The notes: generated by a model from the letters alone, not told the origin. 64,000 nt of DNA from Mesorhizobium sp. Pch-S (GCF_004136315.1 NZ_CP029562.1:1922001-1986000); one strand, 5' to 3'. Shown: positions 53,086 to 62,292, numbered from the stretch's first letter. Made by a program: numbers and translations.

Positions 53086-53772
53086 CTAGATCATCGAATA
53101 ATAAATGAGGTTGAGGCCATTATAGATCACGTGAAGGGTCACGGCCGGCCAGATGGAGCCTGACAGGCGGAACATCGCACCAAAGAAGAGCCCCATCACA
53201 AACGCATCGACAAAGATGACGCTCGGCCCGTGAATAGCGGCGAACATGAGCGAACTGCCCACTACCGCGACCCATGATCCGTATTTTTGGAGAGCGCTCT
53301 GGACCACCCCGCGAAACACCAGTTCCTCGCCAATCGGCCCCAAGACCGCGCTCGTGAACAACAATAGCAGCATCCCCGCGAGGCCACCGTTTGCCGCAGC
53401 TTGAAAATCCGCTTGTGTGTTCGCTTCGGAGATAAAATGGAAATAGACCGCTTCGACGATGAAGATCAGGCCGAAGCCCACCACGCCAAGCGCTGTGCTG
53501 ATCGCTATCCACTTGAGCGTCGTCGGACGAAAGCCGAATGCCCCCCAGTTTCGAACACGGTAGAGATACGCGCCGAGCAATCCAGCGAGGCCGAGCGCAA
53601 AGTTCGCTGCACCGGCGATGTTGACGCGGAAGACGGACTTGTCGTCGGGCTGGAGCAGCATCCAGTAGCCAAGAAAGCCAATGCCGAGAATATAAACACC
53701 AACAGCGATCACGATCTCCGGCCATCCGGGTTGCGCGATCATTCGTGTCTGGGCAGGTCGAATATCAGTCAT
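53086..53772 (-). CDS. CPBP-family intramembrane metalloprotease (CAAX/Abi type)
   Basis: 228-aa membrane protein with about six to seven helices. The three CPBP motifs are present: EExxxR as EELVFRG, FxxxH as FAAIHG, and HxxxN as HVIYN. Relatives include Rce1 CAAX proteases and bacteriocin self-immunity proteins. Base composition is lower in GC than neighbours, suggesting an accessory or acquired gene. Substrate unknown. Confidence 0.9.
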   Translation of the reverse strand: MTDIRPAQTRMIAQPGWPEIVIAVGVYILGIGFLGYWMLLQPDDKSVFRVNIAGAANFALGLAGLLGAYLYRVRNWGAFGFRPTTLKWIAISTALGVVGFGLIFIVEAVYFHFISEANTQADFQAAANGGLAGMLLLLFTSAVLGPIGEELVFRGVVQSALQKYGSWVAVVGSSLMFAAIHGPSVIFVDAFVMGLFFGAMFRLSGSIWPAVTLHVIYNGLNLIYYSMI

Positions 53773-54121
53773 TGGGCAGCCACAAATCCACCAATTCCTC
53801 CACTGTCACGGCCGTTATTTCTATCAGTTTAGCATTGTGGACGGCTGGTGCCGAAAGCTGCGCTGGCAATCCAATGTCCCTTGGCGCGAAGCGGTGATAG
53901 GCGGCGACATCGTGCCGTGGGACAATCGACGGCTGCCCGCATGCTGAGGCGCACGCCATATTCGCTCTCGGCCCTTGATATCCTGATGACCGATAGCAGA
54001 CTGGAGAAGCTCCTGACCGAAGCCGTCGAGGCCGCACATGGCCGAGCAATCAAACTGCGCTGAAGAACGGCCAGCAAATCGGCGTCATTTCCTGTCGCGC
54101 AAAGTCTGGTGCCGGGAATAG
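53773..54121. other. Intergenic region, no confident gene
   Basis: 349 bases. A 40-codon frame on the + strand (ATG 53941, ending SRLEKLLTEAVEAAHGRAIKLR minus its last residues) has protein-like composition but no ribosome site and could be a gene remnant. Nothing else is supportable. Confidence 0.4.
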
Positions 54122-54625
54122 CTAGGTGCGGCTGAGGTTGATCTGACTGATAACGACGTTTTTTCCCGTTGCCGGATCCTTGTCGATGGTCGTCAGGCGC
54201 ATGCGGTCATTCCCGAGCTTTTCCAACCTCAGTTGCGCAGCACGGTCGCCGTTGACTTCCTTGGCCCAGCGAATGCCCAGGACCAATGCATCGCCTGCAC
54301 GGTTGCCACGCAGACCAGCGGGTCCGGTGCGGGAACCGGTGTATACCCCCGTATAGGTTTTTCCATCGGTCTTGACGTCGGCGCCGATCGCCCGGGAAAA
54401 GACGACATATCCGGTGCACTTGCCATTCAGTGACAACGAGCTTGCCGTCGCACGCGACGAAAATTTGCAGTTGATCTTGATAGGCTGGGACCCTGTCTCG
54501 GTTGTGACCGAGCCCCGGCCACCCCAACTCCCGGCCAGTGATTGGAGAAAATCTGCGTCCGTGGCATGCGCGGGCCCTGCAAGACAAAGCATTCCCGCCG
54601 CCAGCCAGCCTGTGCATTTTGTCAT
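54122..54625 (-). CDS. Exported hypothetical protein, 167 aa
   Basis: The signal peptide ends at GPAHA. The mature domain begins FLQSLAGSWGGRGSV and alternates beta-strand-like segments (PIKINCKFSSRATASSLSLN, GKTYTGVYTGSRTGPAGL, MRLTTIDKDPATGKNVV), giving a small beta-barrel or lipocalin-like appearance. Two cysteines (INCKF, GKCTG) could form a disulfide. I recognise it as a type of conserved rhizobial exported protein but cannot name a function. Periplasmic location expected. Confidence 0.75.
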   Translation of the reverse strand: MTKCTGWLAAGMLCLAGPAHATDADFLQSLAGSWGGRGSVTTETGSQPIKINCKFSSRATASSLSLNGKCTGYVVFSRAIGADVKTDGKTYTGVYTGSRTGPAGLRGNRAGDALVLGIRWAKEVNGDRAAQLRLEKLGNDRMRLTTIDKDPATGKNVVISQINLSRT

Positions 54626-55029
54626 GGGTTGATCCTCCTTTGAGTCAGCGGCGTTTCCCGCATTCCAGACCGTCGTTCGAGAGATCGAGCCGGGGGCGAC
54701 GACCCTGCGGATTATTCTCGAAAACGGGCCGGATACGGTATCGTTCCGCTATTTATGTGTGGGCTGACGCATACCCCAAGAGGGTTCTCAGGACCGCGGG
54801 GGGCCGCGCCGGACAGAGCGCCTTCGGGGATCAGGCCCTGTCGCACCGGCTTTGAAAAACATGCGGTTCTTCCGCTGCAGCACAAACTGCCAAATGGCAA
54901 ACGCTGGCAGCGGCTGCATCATTTCCAAGTTGGCCGAATTCTTCAAGAACCGAGCCTCTCTCCGGCTCAAGCTAGGTCCGCAAACTCAGCGTGACAGGCA
55001 AGTCACCTTCGCGGACATTGGAGACGACC
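54626..55029. other. Intergenic region between exported protein and NmrA-like gene
   Basis: 404 bases of divergent promoter space. Several short frames overlap each other on both strands without protein-like features. No repeat or RNA gene recognised. Confidence 0.45.
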
Positions 55030-55908
55030 ATGACAATTCTCATCACCGGCGCGACCGGCAAGATCGCGCAGCACCTCATTCCATCGCTTCTCGATCAAGG
55101 CCAGCCTTTGCGTGCAATGGTTCGTTCGCCCGACAAGGCGGCAACATTTGCAAAGCAGGGCGCAAGGACCGTCATTGCCAGCTTCGAAGATGCGATATCG
55201 CTCGACAAGGCCTTTGCCGGCGTCGAGACGCTTCTTTTCCTGACGCCGCCGCACGAGCGGGCTTCCACATGGGCAAGCGCGGGGCTGGCGGCGGCAAAAC
55301 GGGCGGGCGTCAAGCGGATCGTACGGATCTCGGCCCTTCTCGCCGGTGCCGACGGCCCATCGGACAACAACAGACAACACGGCAGGACCGACGACGAGCT
55401 TCGCGCCAGTGGCATTGCGAGTGTTATCCTGCGGCCTCACTTCTTCATGCAGAATCTGTTGGCGGACGTGCCAAGCCTGCAGGCGCGAGACACCCTCTAC
55501 GCAGCCGCGGGCAATGCCAAGCTCAGCATGATCGACACGCGCGACATTGCCGACGTCGCCAGGTCCGCCCTGCTCAGTCCGGCATGGGATGGCAACACCT
55601 ATGATCTTACCGGGCCGGCTTCGGTTTCCTTCCATGAAATCGCCGAAGAACTGTCCGAACAGCTCGGCCGCGAGATCCGATATATGCCGGTCTCGCCCGA
55701 AGCTCTTGCGCAGAGCATTCGCGATATGGGCTTGGACGAGTGGTTTGCCCAAGGCTATCACGATTACCTCGAGGCCTATTCGCGTGGCTGGGGCGATTTC
55801 ACCACAGACGCTGTCCAGGCAATTTCAGGCAAGCAGGCCAGAACGTTCAGGCAGTTCGCCCGGGAAATGCTCGTTCCCGAACTGTTCAAGAACACCCAGG
55901 CGGCCTGA
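55030..55908 (+). CDS. NmrA-like / atypical SDR NAD(P)-binding protein
   Basis: 292-aa Rossmann-fold protein. It opens directly with the dinucleotide-binding motif TILITGATGKIAQHLIPSLL (GxxGxxG type), followed by RAMVRSPDKAATFAKQGART and a VKRIVRISALLAGADGPSDN segment in place of the classical SDR active-site Tyr-Lys pair. Related proteins are quinone oxidoreductases or redox-sensing regulators (QorB/NmrA). The start at 55030 follows GGAGACGACC. Substrate unknown. Confidence 0.85.
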   Translation: MTILITGATGKIAQHLIPSLLDQGQPLRAMVRSPDKAATFAKQGARTVIASFEDAISLDKAFAGVETLLFLTPPHERASTWASAGLAAAKRAGVKRIVRISALLAGADGPSDNNRQHGRTDDELRASGIASVILRPHFFMQNLLADVPSLQARDTLYAAAGNAKLSMIDTRDIADVARSALLSPAWDGNTYDLTGPASVSFHEIAEELSEQLGREIRYMPVSPEALAQSIRDMGLDEWFAQGYHDYLEAYSRGWGDFTTDAVQAISGKQARTFRQFAREMLVPELFKNTQAA

Positions 55909-55914
55909 AGCGCC

Positions 55915-55972
55915 GCGCGTCCGTTTGGACGCGCAAAGGTCGCTCCAGCACCTTGATTTTACGCATGGCGGG
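55915..55972. repeat. Rhizobial intergenic repeat copy, family B
   Basis: GCGCCGCGCGTCC...GGACGCGCAAAGG followed by GCTCCAGCACCTTGATTT. The reverse complement of 63050-63103 carries the same order (GCGCCGCGCGTCC, ATGCGCAAAGGACGCTC, AACACTTTGAT). It lies just after the NmrA-like stop, between convergent genes. Confidence 0.7.
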
Positions 55973-56081
55973 TGGCGTACGCCACCGCTGCCTTTGCGAA
56001 ATTCGGCTGGGGTCCCAGCATTGGGCTCCAGCATGCATGCCGTGGAGGCGGCACCGGAGTGTTGGGATGCCAGCCAGAAGG

Positions 56082-58037
56082 CTATGCATCCGTCTCAGTT
56101 TCCGCCTTTCTTCGTGCCGAGGTTGTTGGCCGCGAACGCCGGATACTTTTCTGTTTTTTCGGCTTAACGTCACGCGGCTTGTCGTCCGACAGTGCTCCGA
56201 CGACGCAGTCGGCGAGACTGAACGCAATGAAGTCAGCCTCCAATCGTTCGGCGAGTTGGTTCTCATCGAACGGCTTTTCGCTTCCGGGCGATGTCCATAG
56301 GACGAGACCGATGCGAGAGTGAGGAGCCAATCGCCTCAGACGGCGCACCGCGAACCTGGAATACTTCAGGGAGTCGGGATTCAAGAAACCGATGACGATG
56401 GAATTGCGCCCTTCCAGCGGCAGGCTGCGCATTCTGGCTGCAACGAGATCGCGGTGGCCCACCGCCTCGCATTCGGCCCCTTCGACGGACATGACCTGCA
56501 CCAGTATCACGGCTGCAACGTCGTCGAGTTCACCATGCCCCCCGATGCAGAGTACCGATTTGCCGGAACCGTCCGGCAGATCGACATCGAACTCGTCTTC
56601 TTTTTCGTCCGCCTTGCCTGGAGTTTTGCTATCCTTGTCGTCGTCCTCGCGATCCTGCTCGTCCTCGTCTTCCTCCTCTGCTGCGATCTCGTTCAAGTTG
56701 GCTACGACTTCGCGCGCATTTTCGGCGAGATCTGCCAGTTGGCTCTTTGTCAGTGCTCCCCGGGCCCGATCCTGTTCGCCAAGCAACAGTGCCGGTATGC
56801 TGACGGCACTGTGATACTCGATCAGGTATTTGTCCTCGAGCATTTGCTCGGCATTGTCGGTGGCCTCATCAAGATCATCCGCCAGCAGGCGCTGATACAG
56901 GCGTTCGTGAGGATCAAGCACCGGCTCATCGCCAAGCAGGATCTGAAGGAACTCGAACTGAGGCACGTGTCGGCCCAGTACGACGAGGCACACCGTCAAC
57001 GGCGTTGAAAGCACTAATCCTATCGGGCCCCAAAGCCACGCCCAAAACACCGCCGCAACGATGATCGCAAGAGGCGACAGCCCGGTGCGGGAGCCGTACA
57101 ACCAGGGCTCGATAACATTGTTGCTCAAGAGCTCAAGCAAGATGAACAATCCCGCCGTCCAGATCAGCAACGACCAGCCGGGAGCCACCGCGATCGCCAG
57201 GAACAAGGGAATGACTGCCGCAATTACCGGCCCGATATAGGGAACGAAGCGGAAGACGATGGCGAGCATGCCCCACAACAAGGCGTTGGGAATGCCGAGA
57301 AGCCACAGGCCTGCCGCCAGTGGTACGCCATAGGTGATGTTCACCACCAGTTGCATCAGAAGGTATTTGCCGACGCGGCTGCCCGCGTCCTGCAAAGCTT
57401 GCGTGGTTCGGTGAAGATCGCTGTAGCCGACAAGGCGGATGAAGCGATCGCGCAGCTCTTCGCGCTCGAGCAGCATGAAGATCACGATGACGATCACCAG
57501 GCCTGTTGTAGCCAAGGGGCCGACCAATGGTTCAATAATGTTCCGCAACGTCTCGATAGGTCGCTGGGGCGAAAATATCTGAACCAGCAGCGGACGCTGC
57601 TCGCCGTGGAGTTGCGGGTTCGCTGGAGTTGCCGAGGAAGCCGATTCATTGATTTCGGTGTTGACGCGCTCGAACACGCGCCCGAGGCGGCTGATGACGC
57701 CATCTTCCGAGCCGGTCTCTTTCAAGACCCTTATCTTCTCCACGATGTTCGATTGGTATTTCGGGATATCCTGAGCGACCTGGCTGACCTGCGCCGCAAC
57801 GATGAGACTGAAGATCGATATGGCCGCGAAGGCGAATGCAACCGCTCCAATCACGGCCGCCAGACGCGGCAGCTTCATTTTCCGGAGAAAGGAGACGATC
57901 GGAGCCAGTGCGAATGTCAGCAGCACCGCGATTGCCAGAGGAAGCAGCAGTTCCTTCGCTACATAGAGAACGACTATCGCCGCGATCATCGTCGCGGAGG
58001 TCGCGAGCCTGGCGGTCATGTAGGAGGATGAAATCAT
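56082..58037 (-). CDS. AI-2E family transporter with long acidic C-terminal cytoplasmic domain
   Basis: 651 aa. Residues 1-370 are the AI-2E/PerM-like membrane domain (VVLYVAKELLLPLAIAVLLT, LLVGP-type loop, FRFVPYIGPVIAAVIPLFLA, ELLSNNVIEPWLYGSRTGLS). Family members export autoinducer-2 or act as ion antiporters. The usual length is ~350; this one adds ~280 residues: a helical part (ERLYQRLLADDLDEATDNAE), an acidic stretch around 470-500 (EEEDEDEQDREDDDKD), a Rossmann-like segment (SVLCIGGHGELDDVAAVILV) and a basic tail. The C-terminal half resembles a response-sensing domain, but I cannot name it. Function of the extension unknown. Confidence 0.88.
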   Translation of the reverse strand: MISSSYMTARLATSATMIAAIVVLYVAKELLLPLAIAVLLTFALAPIVSFLRKMKLPRLAAVIGAVAFAFAAISIFSLIVAAQVSQVAQDIPKYQSNIVEKIRVLKETGSEDGVISRLGRVFERVNTEINESASSATPANPQLHGEQRPLLVQIFSPQRPIETLRNIIEPLVGPLATTGLVIVIVIFMLLEREELRDRFIRLVGYSDLHRTTQALQDAGSRVGKYLLMQLVVNITYGVPLAAGLWLLGIPNALLWGMLAIVFRFVPYIGPVIAAVIPLFLAIAVAPGWSLLIWTAGLFILLELLSNNVIEPWLYGSRTGLSPLAIIVAAVFWAWLWGPIGLVLSTPLTVCLVVLGRHVPQFEFLQILLGDEPVLDPHERLYQRLLADDLDEATDNAEQMLEDKYLIEYHSAVSIPALLLGEQDRARGALTKSQLADLAENAREVVANLNEIAAEEEDEDEQDREDDDKDSKTPGKADEKEDEFDVDLPDGSGKSVLCIGGHGELDDVAAVILVQVMSVEGAECEAVGHRDLVAARMRSLPLEGRNSIVIGFLNPDSLKYSRFAVRRLRRLAPHSRIGLVLWTSPGSEKPFDENQLAERLEADFIAFSLADCVVGALSDDKPRDVKPKKQKSIRRSRPTTSARRKAETETDA

Positions 58038-58254
58038 GGGGTCGAGCTTCGATCCGAGGGTGCGTGAGCCATTCCTAACATGAAACGGGCAGCGGACTGT
58101 ACCATCGGCATAGGTTGCCAGTTGGACGCAGGCGTAAGGTCTATCGAATTTACCTCCTTCCTCCGAAGGGATGAATTCGTTTGAACGAACTGCCGGATCG
58201 TCCGTTCTCAGCTAGCCGGATAATTTCGGTGTGGCTCACAAATGAGGAAGTCCC

Positions 58255-58536
58255 ATGAAGCCTTTCGCGAAACCCGTTTCCATTTTTGTCGGTCTTGGAT
58301 TTCCACGCGATGTCGAAACCGTCGACGAGGCCTTTGAAATCCTCAACGAATGGGTCGGTTCGCGAAGCCCTACCCACGAGCAGGCTCTTGCCGCAGCCCG
58401 CACCGCGCTCACCGAAGGTAATGTGGCTGTCGCGCGGCTTGCGTTCGAGGCTTTCGCCAGGAAAACAGGCATCCTCGCCCCCGACGCACTGGAACTGGCA
58501 GCTGCCAAGGCTGCCGACGAGTGGCTGACTGCTTGA
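58255..58536 (+). CDS. DUF982 domain protein
   Basis: 93 aa, matching the short DUF982 family that is abundant in rhizobia: FVGLGFPRDVETVDEAFEIL, then NEWVGSRSPTHEQALAAART and VAVARLAFEAFARKTGIL. Function unknown. It stands alone between the AI-2E transporter and tRNA-Arg. The family is a useful hint to a rhizobial host. Confidence 0.9.
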   Translation: MKPFAKPVSIFVGLGFPRDVETVDEAFEILNEWVGSRSPTHEQALAAARTALTEGNVAVARLAFEAFARKTGILAPDALELAAAKAADEWLTA

Positions 58537-58625
58537 TCCGAGCTTGGGCAGCGTGCCCGAGAGGCCGCCTGCAAAGGCACACAGTCTGCGACCCTTGCGT
58601 AGCGTGGAGGACGATCGGCGGTATT

Positions 58626-58702
58626 TGGCGCACCCGACAGGATTCGAACCTGTGACCCCTGCCTTCGGAGGGCAGTACTCTATCCAGCTGAGCTACGGGT
58701 GC
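58626..58702 (-). tRNA. tRNA-Arg (anticodon CCG)
   Basis: Full cloverleaf on the reverse strand with CCA encoded. Acceptor GCACCCG pairs with CGGGTGC; D-arm GCTC...GAGT; anticodon arm CTGCC-CTCCGAA-GGCAG with anticodon CCG; T-arm ACAGG-TTCGAAT-CCTGT. It reads CGG (Arg). Unlike the tRNA-like modules near 62.3-63.2 kb, the elements are in normal order. Confidence 0.96.
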
Positions 58703-58824
58703 TTCCGGGATCGCGAGATCCAGAAACGAACCAGCCCGTTGGAGCCGGTCACCGGCTTCATAGACGAAGCCGTGTCCTGCTTCAATGCAGAAAAGGGAAA
58801 GACCTTGCCTTCTATGGCGCGGGG

Positions 58825-60438
58825 TCATCTGTTCGGCGTCGGGGTCAGGTCCTCGAAGGCCAGCCCGAACCGCAGAAGATATTTGCGCAGCCTGTCGGCG
58901 TCGTTGCCGCTCGTCTTCTGAAGGCGCGAAACGGCAAAGAGCTCGCGGCCGGCCGCGCTGACCGAAGCGCTTTCGCGGCAGACCTCGATCACCGCCGCCA
59001 GTTGCGCACGGTCGAACAGGTCGATCGCCTCGAGGCGTTCCGCGCCGAGGATCGTCTGCAGCATCCGGTCCGGCGATGCGTCGCCCTCGCCCGACACCCA
59101 TAGCTGCCTGAGGCGGCCGATCTCGTCGCGAACGGTCTGCTCGTTGATGCGCCCTTCCGGCGCCAGCGTCGCCATGCGGGTCACCGATGCCGAGAGATCG
59201 CGAAAATTCGCCCGCCAGGCGGCGTCCGGCGCCATCGCGAAGGCGAGATAAAGGTCGCGGGCCTCCCTGTTGAAGGTCACGTTCTGCCCTTCGCGTTCGG
59301 AAAACCGCCTGAGTTCGAAGTCAAGATTCGGCTCGATGTCTTCGCGGCGATCCTTCAGGGCCGGAAGCCTGAACGTCCACAGGTTGAGACGGGCGAACAG
59401 ATCTTCCCGGAAACGCCCTTCCCTGACCGCAACGGAAAGATCCCTGTTGGTGCCGGCCAGCAACTGGAAGTCCGAAGCGACATCCTGGTCGGCGCCGACC
59501 GGGAGGAAACGCTTTTCCTCGATCGCCCGCAGGCACATGGCTTGTTCGTCAGGACCAAGCTCGCCGATCTCGTCGAGAAACAGCACCCCCTTGTCCGCCG
59601 CCTTCATCAGGCCGGCGCGAGCGGCCTGCGCGCCGGTGAAGGCGCCTTTCACATGGCCGAACAAGGTGGACATCGCCTGGTCGCCGCGCAGCGTCGCGCA
59701 ATTGACTTCGACAAAGGCGCCGCTGACCTGGTGCTGGGCTTTCTTGAGCTCGTAGACGCGCCGGGCAAGCTGCGACTTGCCGGCTCCGGTCGGGCCTGTC
59801 AGAAGCACCGGCGCACGCGAGCGGATCGCGACCTTCTCGATCTGGTCGATCATGGCGTTGAAGGATGGATTGCGGGTGGCGATGCCCGACTTAAGAAAGG
59901 ATGCGGCATCCTCACGCTCGGCGGCGAAGCGCGTCGCGATCGCGTCGTAGCGCGAGAGATCGAGATCGATGATCGAATGGCTGCCGGCGACACTGCCGCC
60001 TTCGCCACGATCCTTCGGCGGCGAGAGCTGCAGCAGCCGCGCCGGGATGAAATGCGCCTCGGTGAGCAGGAACCAGCAGATCTGGGCGACATGTGTGCCG
60101 GTGGTGATGTTGACGAGATAATCCTCGCGGTCCGGATCGAACGCATAGCCGCGGGCAAATGCGTGCAGGCTGGTGTAGACCTCGCTGAAATCCCACGGAT
60201 CCTTGAAGTCGATCACATGCGACCGCACCTCGGTCGCCGGGGAGACGTCGCCAATGTCGGCCGTTACCTGTGCTGCCAGCCCCGCGGCCGATCCGGTGCC
60301 GTGGATCAGTTCGAGCCTGTCGATGAAGAGATCGGGCTGCTGGCAGAGCGCTACGGTCGGCCGCCAGCGCTGCCAGCGCCCGCCTCGCCCCATATCCAGC
60401 GTGGTCCCTAGAAAACCGATGGCGACCCGACGACGCAT
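58825..60438 (-). CDS. rtcR: RtcR, sigma54-dependent activator with CARF-like sensor domain
   Basis: 537 aa. The N-terminal ~180 residues match the RtcR CARF-like regulatory domain (VAIGFLGTTLDMGRGGRWQR, HVIDFKDPWDFSEVYTSLHA, YLVNITTGTHVAQICWFLLT), thought to bind RNA-end-derived ligands such as 2',3'-cyclic-phosphate RNA. The AAA+ domain has Walker A GPTGAGKS (215-222), the sigma54-contacting GAFTGA loop (265-270) and Walker B VLFLDE (285-290). A C-terminal DNA-binding region follows (AGRELFAVSRLQKTSGNDAD). It is divergent from rsr, which it probably activates together with the Y RNA array and rtcB. Confidence 0.95.
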   Translation of the reverse strand: MRRRVAIGFLGTTLDMGRGGRWQRWRPTVALCQQPDLFIDRLELIHGTGSAAGLAAQVTADIGDVSPATEVRSHVIDFKDPWDFSEVYTSLHAFARGYAFDPDREDYLVNITTGTHVAQICWFLLTEAHFIPARLLQLSPPKDRGEGGSVAGSHSIIDLDLSRYDAIATRFAAEREDAASFLKSGIATRNPSFNAMIDQIEKVAIRSRAPVLLTGPTGAGKSQLARRVYELKKAQHQVSGAFVEVNCATLRGDQAMSTLFGHVKGAFTGAQAARAGLMKAADKGVLFLDEIGELGPDEQAMCLRAIEEKRFLPVGADQDVASDFQLLAGTNRDLSVAVREGRFREDLFARLNLWTFRLPALKDRREDIEPNLDFELRRFSEREGQNVTFNREARDLYLAFAMAPDAAWRANFRDLSASVTRMATLAPEGRINEQTVRDEIGRLRQLWVSGEGDASPDRMLQTILGAERLEAIDLFDRAQLAAVIEVCRESASVSAAGRELFAVSRLQKTSGNDADRLRKYLLRFGLAFEDLTPTPNR

Positions 60439-60440
60439 TT

Positions 60441-60468
60441 CTTATCCAAGAATCTAAGCTCTTATCCA
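60441..60468. promoter_or_regulatory. Direct repeat CTTATCCA x2, candidate activator site
   Basis: CTTATCCA at 60441-60448 and 60461-60468, exactly 20 bases apart, directly upstream of rtcR and ~120 bases upstream of the rsr promoter. The spacing of about two helical turns suits binding by a dimeric activator such as RtcR, or autoregulation. Confidence 0.4.
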
Positions 60469-60587
60469 TTGTTATCATATACCGAAAATCAGCTCAATCA
60501 CCTCACGCCGGGCGGCGAGTCGGGGTGAATTTTTTTATGGCAGCAAAATCAATCCATTATGAAGAATTTTCGCCTCCGCTTGGTTCA

Positions 60588-60615
60588 TGGCACGCAAGTT
60601 GGCACGCAACTTGGA
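60588..60615 (+). promoter_or_regulatory. Tandem candidate sigma54 promoter of the rsr-Y RNA-rtcB operon
   Basis: TGGCACGCAAG occurs at 60588 and TGGCACGCAAC at 60600, a 12-base direct repeat followed by TTGGA. The sigma54 consensus is TGGCACG-N4-TTGC(A/T). Both copies have a perfect -24 half; the -12 half is TTGG in each. The RtcR gene is divergent, and rtc operons are known sigma54/RtcR targets. The start codon of rsr follows about 35 bases downstream. Confidence 0.6.
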
Positions 60616-60648
60616 ATGTAGATGGCGTGAACAGAAGGAACGAAAACA

Positions 60649-62223
60649 ATGGCAAACAAATCCGTGTTTGCGACGATCAAGGGAAAGCTGCTCCCGCGTG
60701 CTGACGCCATGAACCATGCCGGTGCCCAGGCCTATGCCCTGACACCGCACCAGGCTCTGGCGCAGCTGGCATCGACGGGAACGATGAACGCGACCTTCTA
60801 TGCCGAGCCGCGGGAGCAGCTGGACGAGGTGCTGAAGCTGGCCTGGCAGGTCGAGCCGGAATTCCTGGCGAAGACCGCCGTGCATGCCTACGAGACCGGC
60901 TACATGAAGGACATGCCGGCGCTGCTGCTGGCCGTGCTCTCCATGATGCAGGGCGACGCCTTCGAACGTGCCTTCGTGCGGGTCGTGAAGAACGGGCGCA
61001 TGCTGCGCAATTTCGTGCAGGTCATGCGCTCCGGCGCGGTCGGACGCAAGTCGCTTGGAACGCGGCCGAAGCGGCTCGTGCTCAACTGGCTCGAGCGTGC
61101 CTCGGACCTCGAGATCATGCGGGCTGCCGTCGGCAATGACCCTTCGCTGGCCGATGTCGTGAAGATGATGCATCCGAAGCCGGTTTCGGCCTCGCGTGCG
61201 GCGCTGTACGGCTACCTGATCGGCAAGCCGCACGACGTGCTGGCGCTGCCGGATCTGGTGAAGGCCTTCGAAGCCTTCAAGCGCGATCCGTCGCTGCCGG
61301 TGCCCGAAGTGCCGTTCCAGATGCTGACCTCGATGCAGCTGACGAAGGCGCATTGGGTGCAGATCGCGGAGACGGCAGGATGGCAGATGCTGCGGCAGAA
61401 CCTCAACACCTTTGCCCGCAACGGCGTGTTCGAGGTGGAGGGTTTCGCCGAGAAACTGGCGGCACGGCTGCGTGATCCGATGGAGGTGAAGCGCGCCCGC
61501 GTCTTCCCCTACCAGTTGATGGTTGCGTTCAACAGTGTCGATGCCGGGGTGCCGGACGTCGTGCGGGATGCATTGCAGGACGCGATGGAAGTAGCGCTCG
61601 GCAATGTGCCCGAGGTGAACGGCCATGTCGTGGTGGCGCCCGACGTGTCGGGCTCGATGAGCTCGCCCGTGACCGGCCACCGCAAGGGGTCGACCTCGGT
61701 CGTGCGCTGCATCGACGTGGCTGCCCTGGTGGCAGCGGCGCTGCTGCGGCGCAACCCGACGGCGAAGGTGTTGCCGTTCGAGAACGATGTGGTGGACGTC
61801 CGCCTCAACGCTCGCGACTCGGTGATGACCAACGCGCAGAAGCTTGCCGCGGTCGGCGGAGGCGGAACCAACTGCTCGGCTCCGCTCGCCCGCCTGGTCA
61901 AGGAGCGCGCCAGGGTCGACCTCGTGGTGTTCGTGTCGGACAACCAGTCCTGGGTGGATGGGACATCCCATCCGCATCAGGGCCATCCGCATCAAGGAAC
62001 GGCGACGATGCAGGAATGGCGCAAGCTCAAGGCGTTGAACCCTGGGGCAAAGCTGGTCTGCATCGACATCCAGCCCTACACCACGGTGCAGGCCAAGCCG
62101 GAAGCCGACATCCTGAATGTCGGCGGGTTCTCCGACCGGGTCTTCGAGGTGGTCGGGACAATGCTCTCCTCGAAGGGCGATCCGGACCATTGGGTCCGCC
62201 ATATCGAGGCGACCGAACTTTAA
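60649..62223 (+). CDS. rsr: Ro60/Rsr homologue, TROVE-domain RNA-binding protein
   Basis: 524-aa ring-shaped RNA-binding protein. The N-terminal ~315 residues are TROVE HEAT-like repeats (FYAEPREQLDEVLKLAWQVE, MPALLLAVLSMMQGDAFERA, SVSASRAALYGYLIGK-type segments, HWVQIAETAGWQMLRQNLNT). The C-terminal von Willebrand A domain carries the MIDAS DxSxS as DVSGSMSS (Asp332, Ser334, Ser336) and the distal metal residues in GGGGTNCSAPL and VVFVSDNQSWVDG. Ro60 binds misfolded RNA through its central hole and Y RNAs on its outer surface. The adjacent Y RNA-like array and the divergent rtcR make the assignment strong. Confidence 0.95.
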   Translation: MANKSVFATIKGKLLPRADAMNHAGAQAYALTPHQALAQLASTGTMNATFYAEPREQLDEVLKLAWQVEPEFLAKTAVHAYETGYMKDMPALLLAVLSMMQGDAFERAFVRVVKNGRMLRNFVQVMRSGAVGRKSLGTRPKRLVLNWLERASDLEIMRAAVGNDPSLADVVKMMHPKPVSASRAALYGYLIGKPHDVLALPDLVKAFEAFKRDPSLPVPEVPFQMLTSMQLTKAHWVQIAETAGWQMLRQNLNTFARNGVFEVEGFAEKLAARLRDPMEVKRARVFPYQLMVAFNSVDAGVPDVVRDALQDAMEVALGNVPEVNGHVVVAPDVSGSMSSPVTGHRKGSTSVVRCIDVAALVAAALLRRNPTAKVLPFENDVVDVRLNARDSVMTNAQKLAAVGGGGTNCSAPLARLVKERARVDLVVFVSDNQSWVDGTSHPHQGHPHQGTATMQEWRKLKALNPGAKLVCIDIQPYTTVQAKPEADILNVGGFSDRVFEVVGTMLSSKGDPDHWVRHIEATEL

Positions 62224-62241
62224 AGGAAACGCTCCAACGAC

Positions 62242-62268
62242 GATCCCGGCGGATGACCCGCCGGGATC
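62242..62268 (+). other. Perfect hairpin between rsr and the RNA array
   Basis: GATCCCGGCGG / CCGCCGGGATC with loop ATGAC (62242-62252, 62258-62268), 18 bases after the rsr stop. No T-run follows, so it is more likely an mRNA-stabilising 3' hairpin or processing boundary than a terminator. It would separate the mRNA from the RNA array. Confidence 0.6.
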
Positions 62269-62292
62269 AATGAACGGAGATATCGAGAAAGG

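Noticed and set aside
53829..54077. Possible small reverse-strand gene before the CPBP protease
   Set aside because: Three overlapping frames of similar length, no Shine-Dalgarno and no recognisable protein; kept only as a no-gene region.
54788..55020. Short ORFs upstream of the NmrA-like gene
   Set aside because: Both strands are open for short distances with no start signals; likely promoter DNA.
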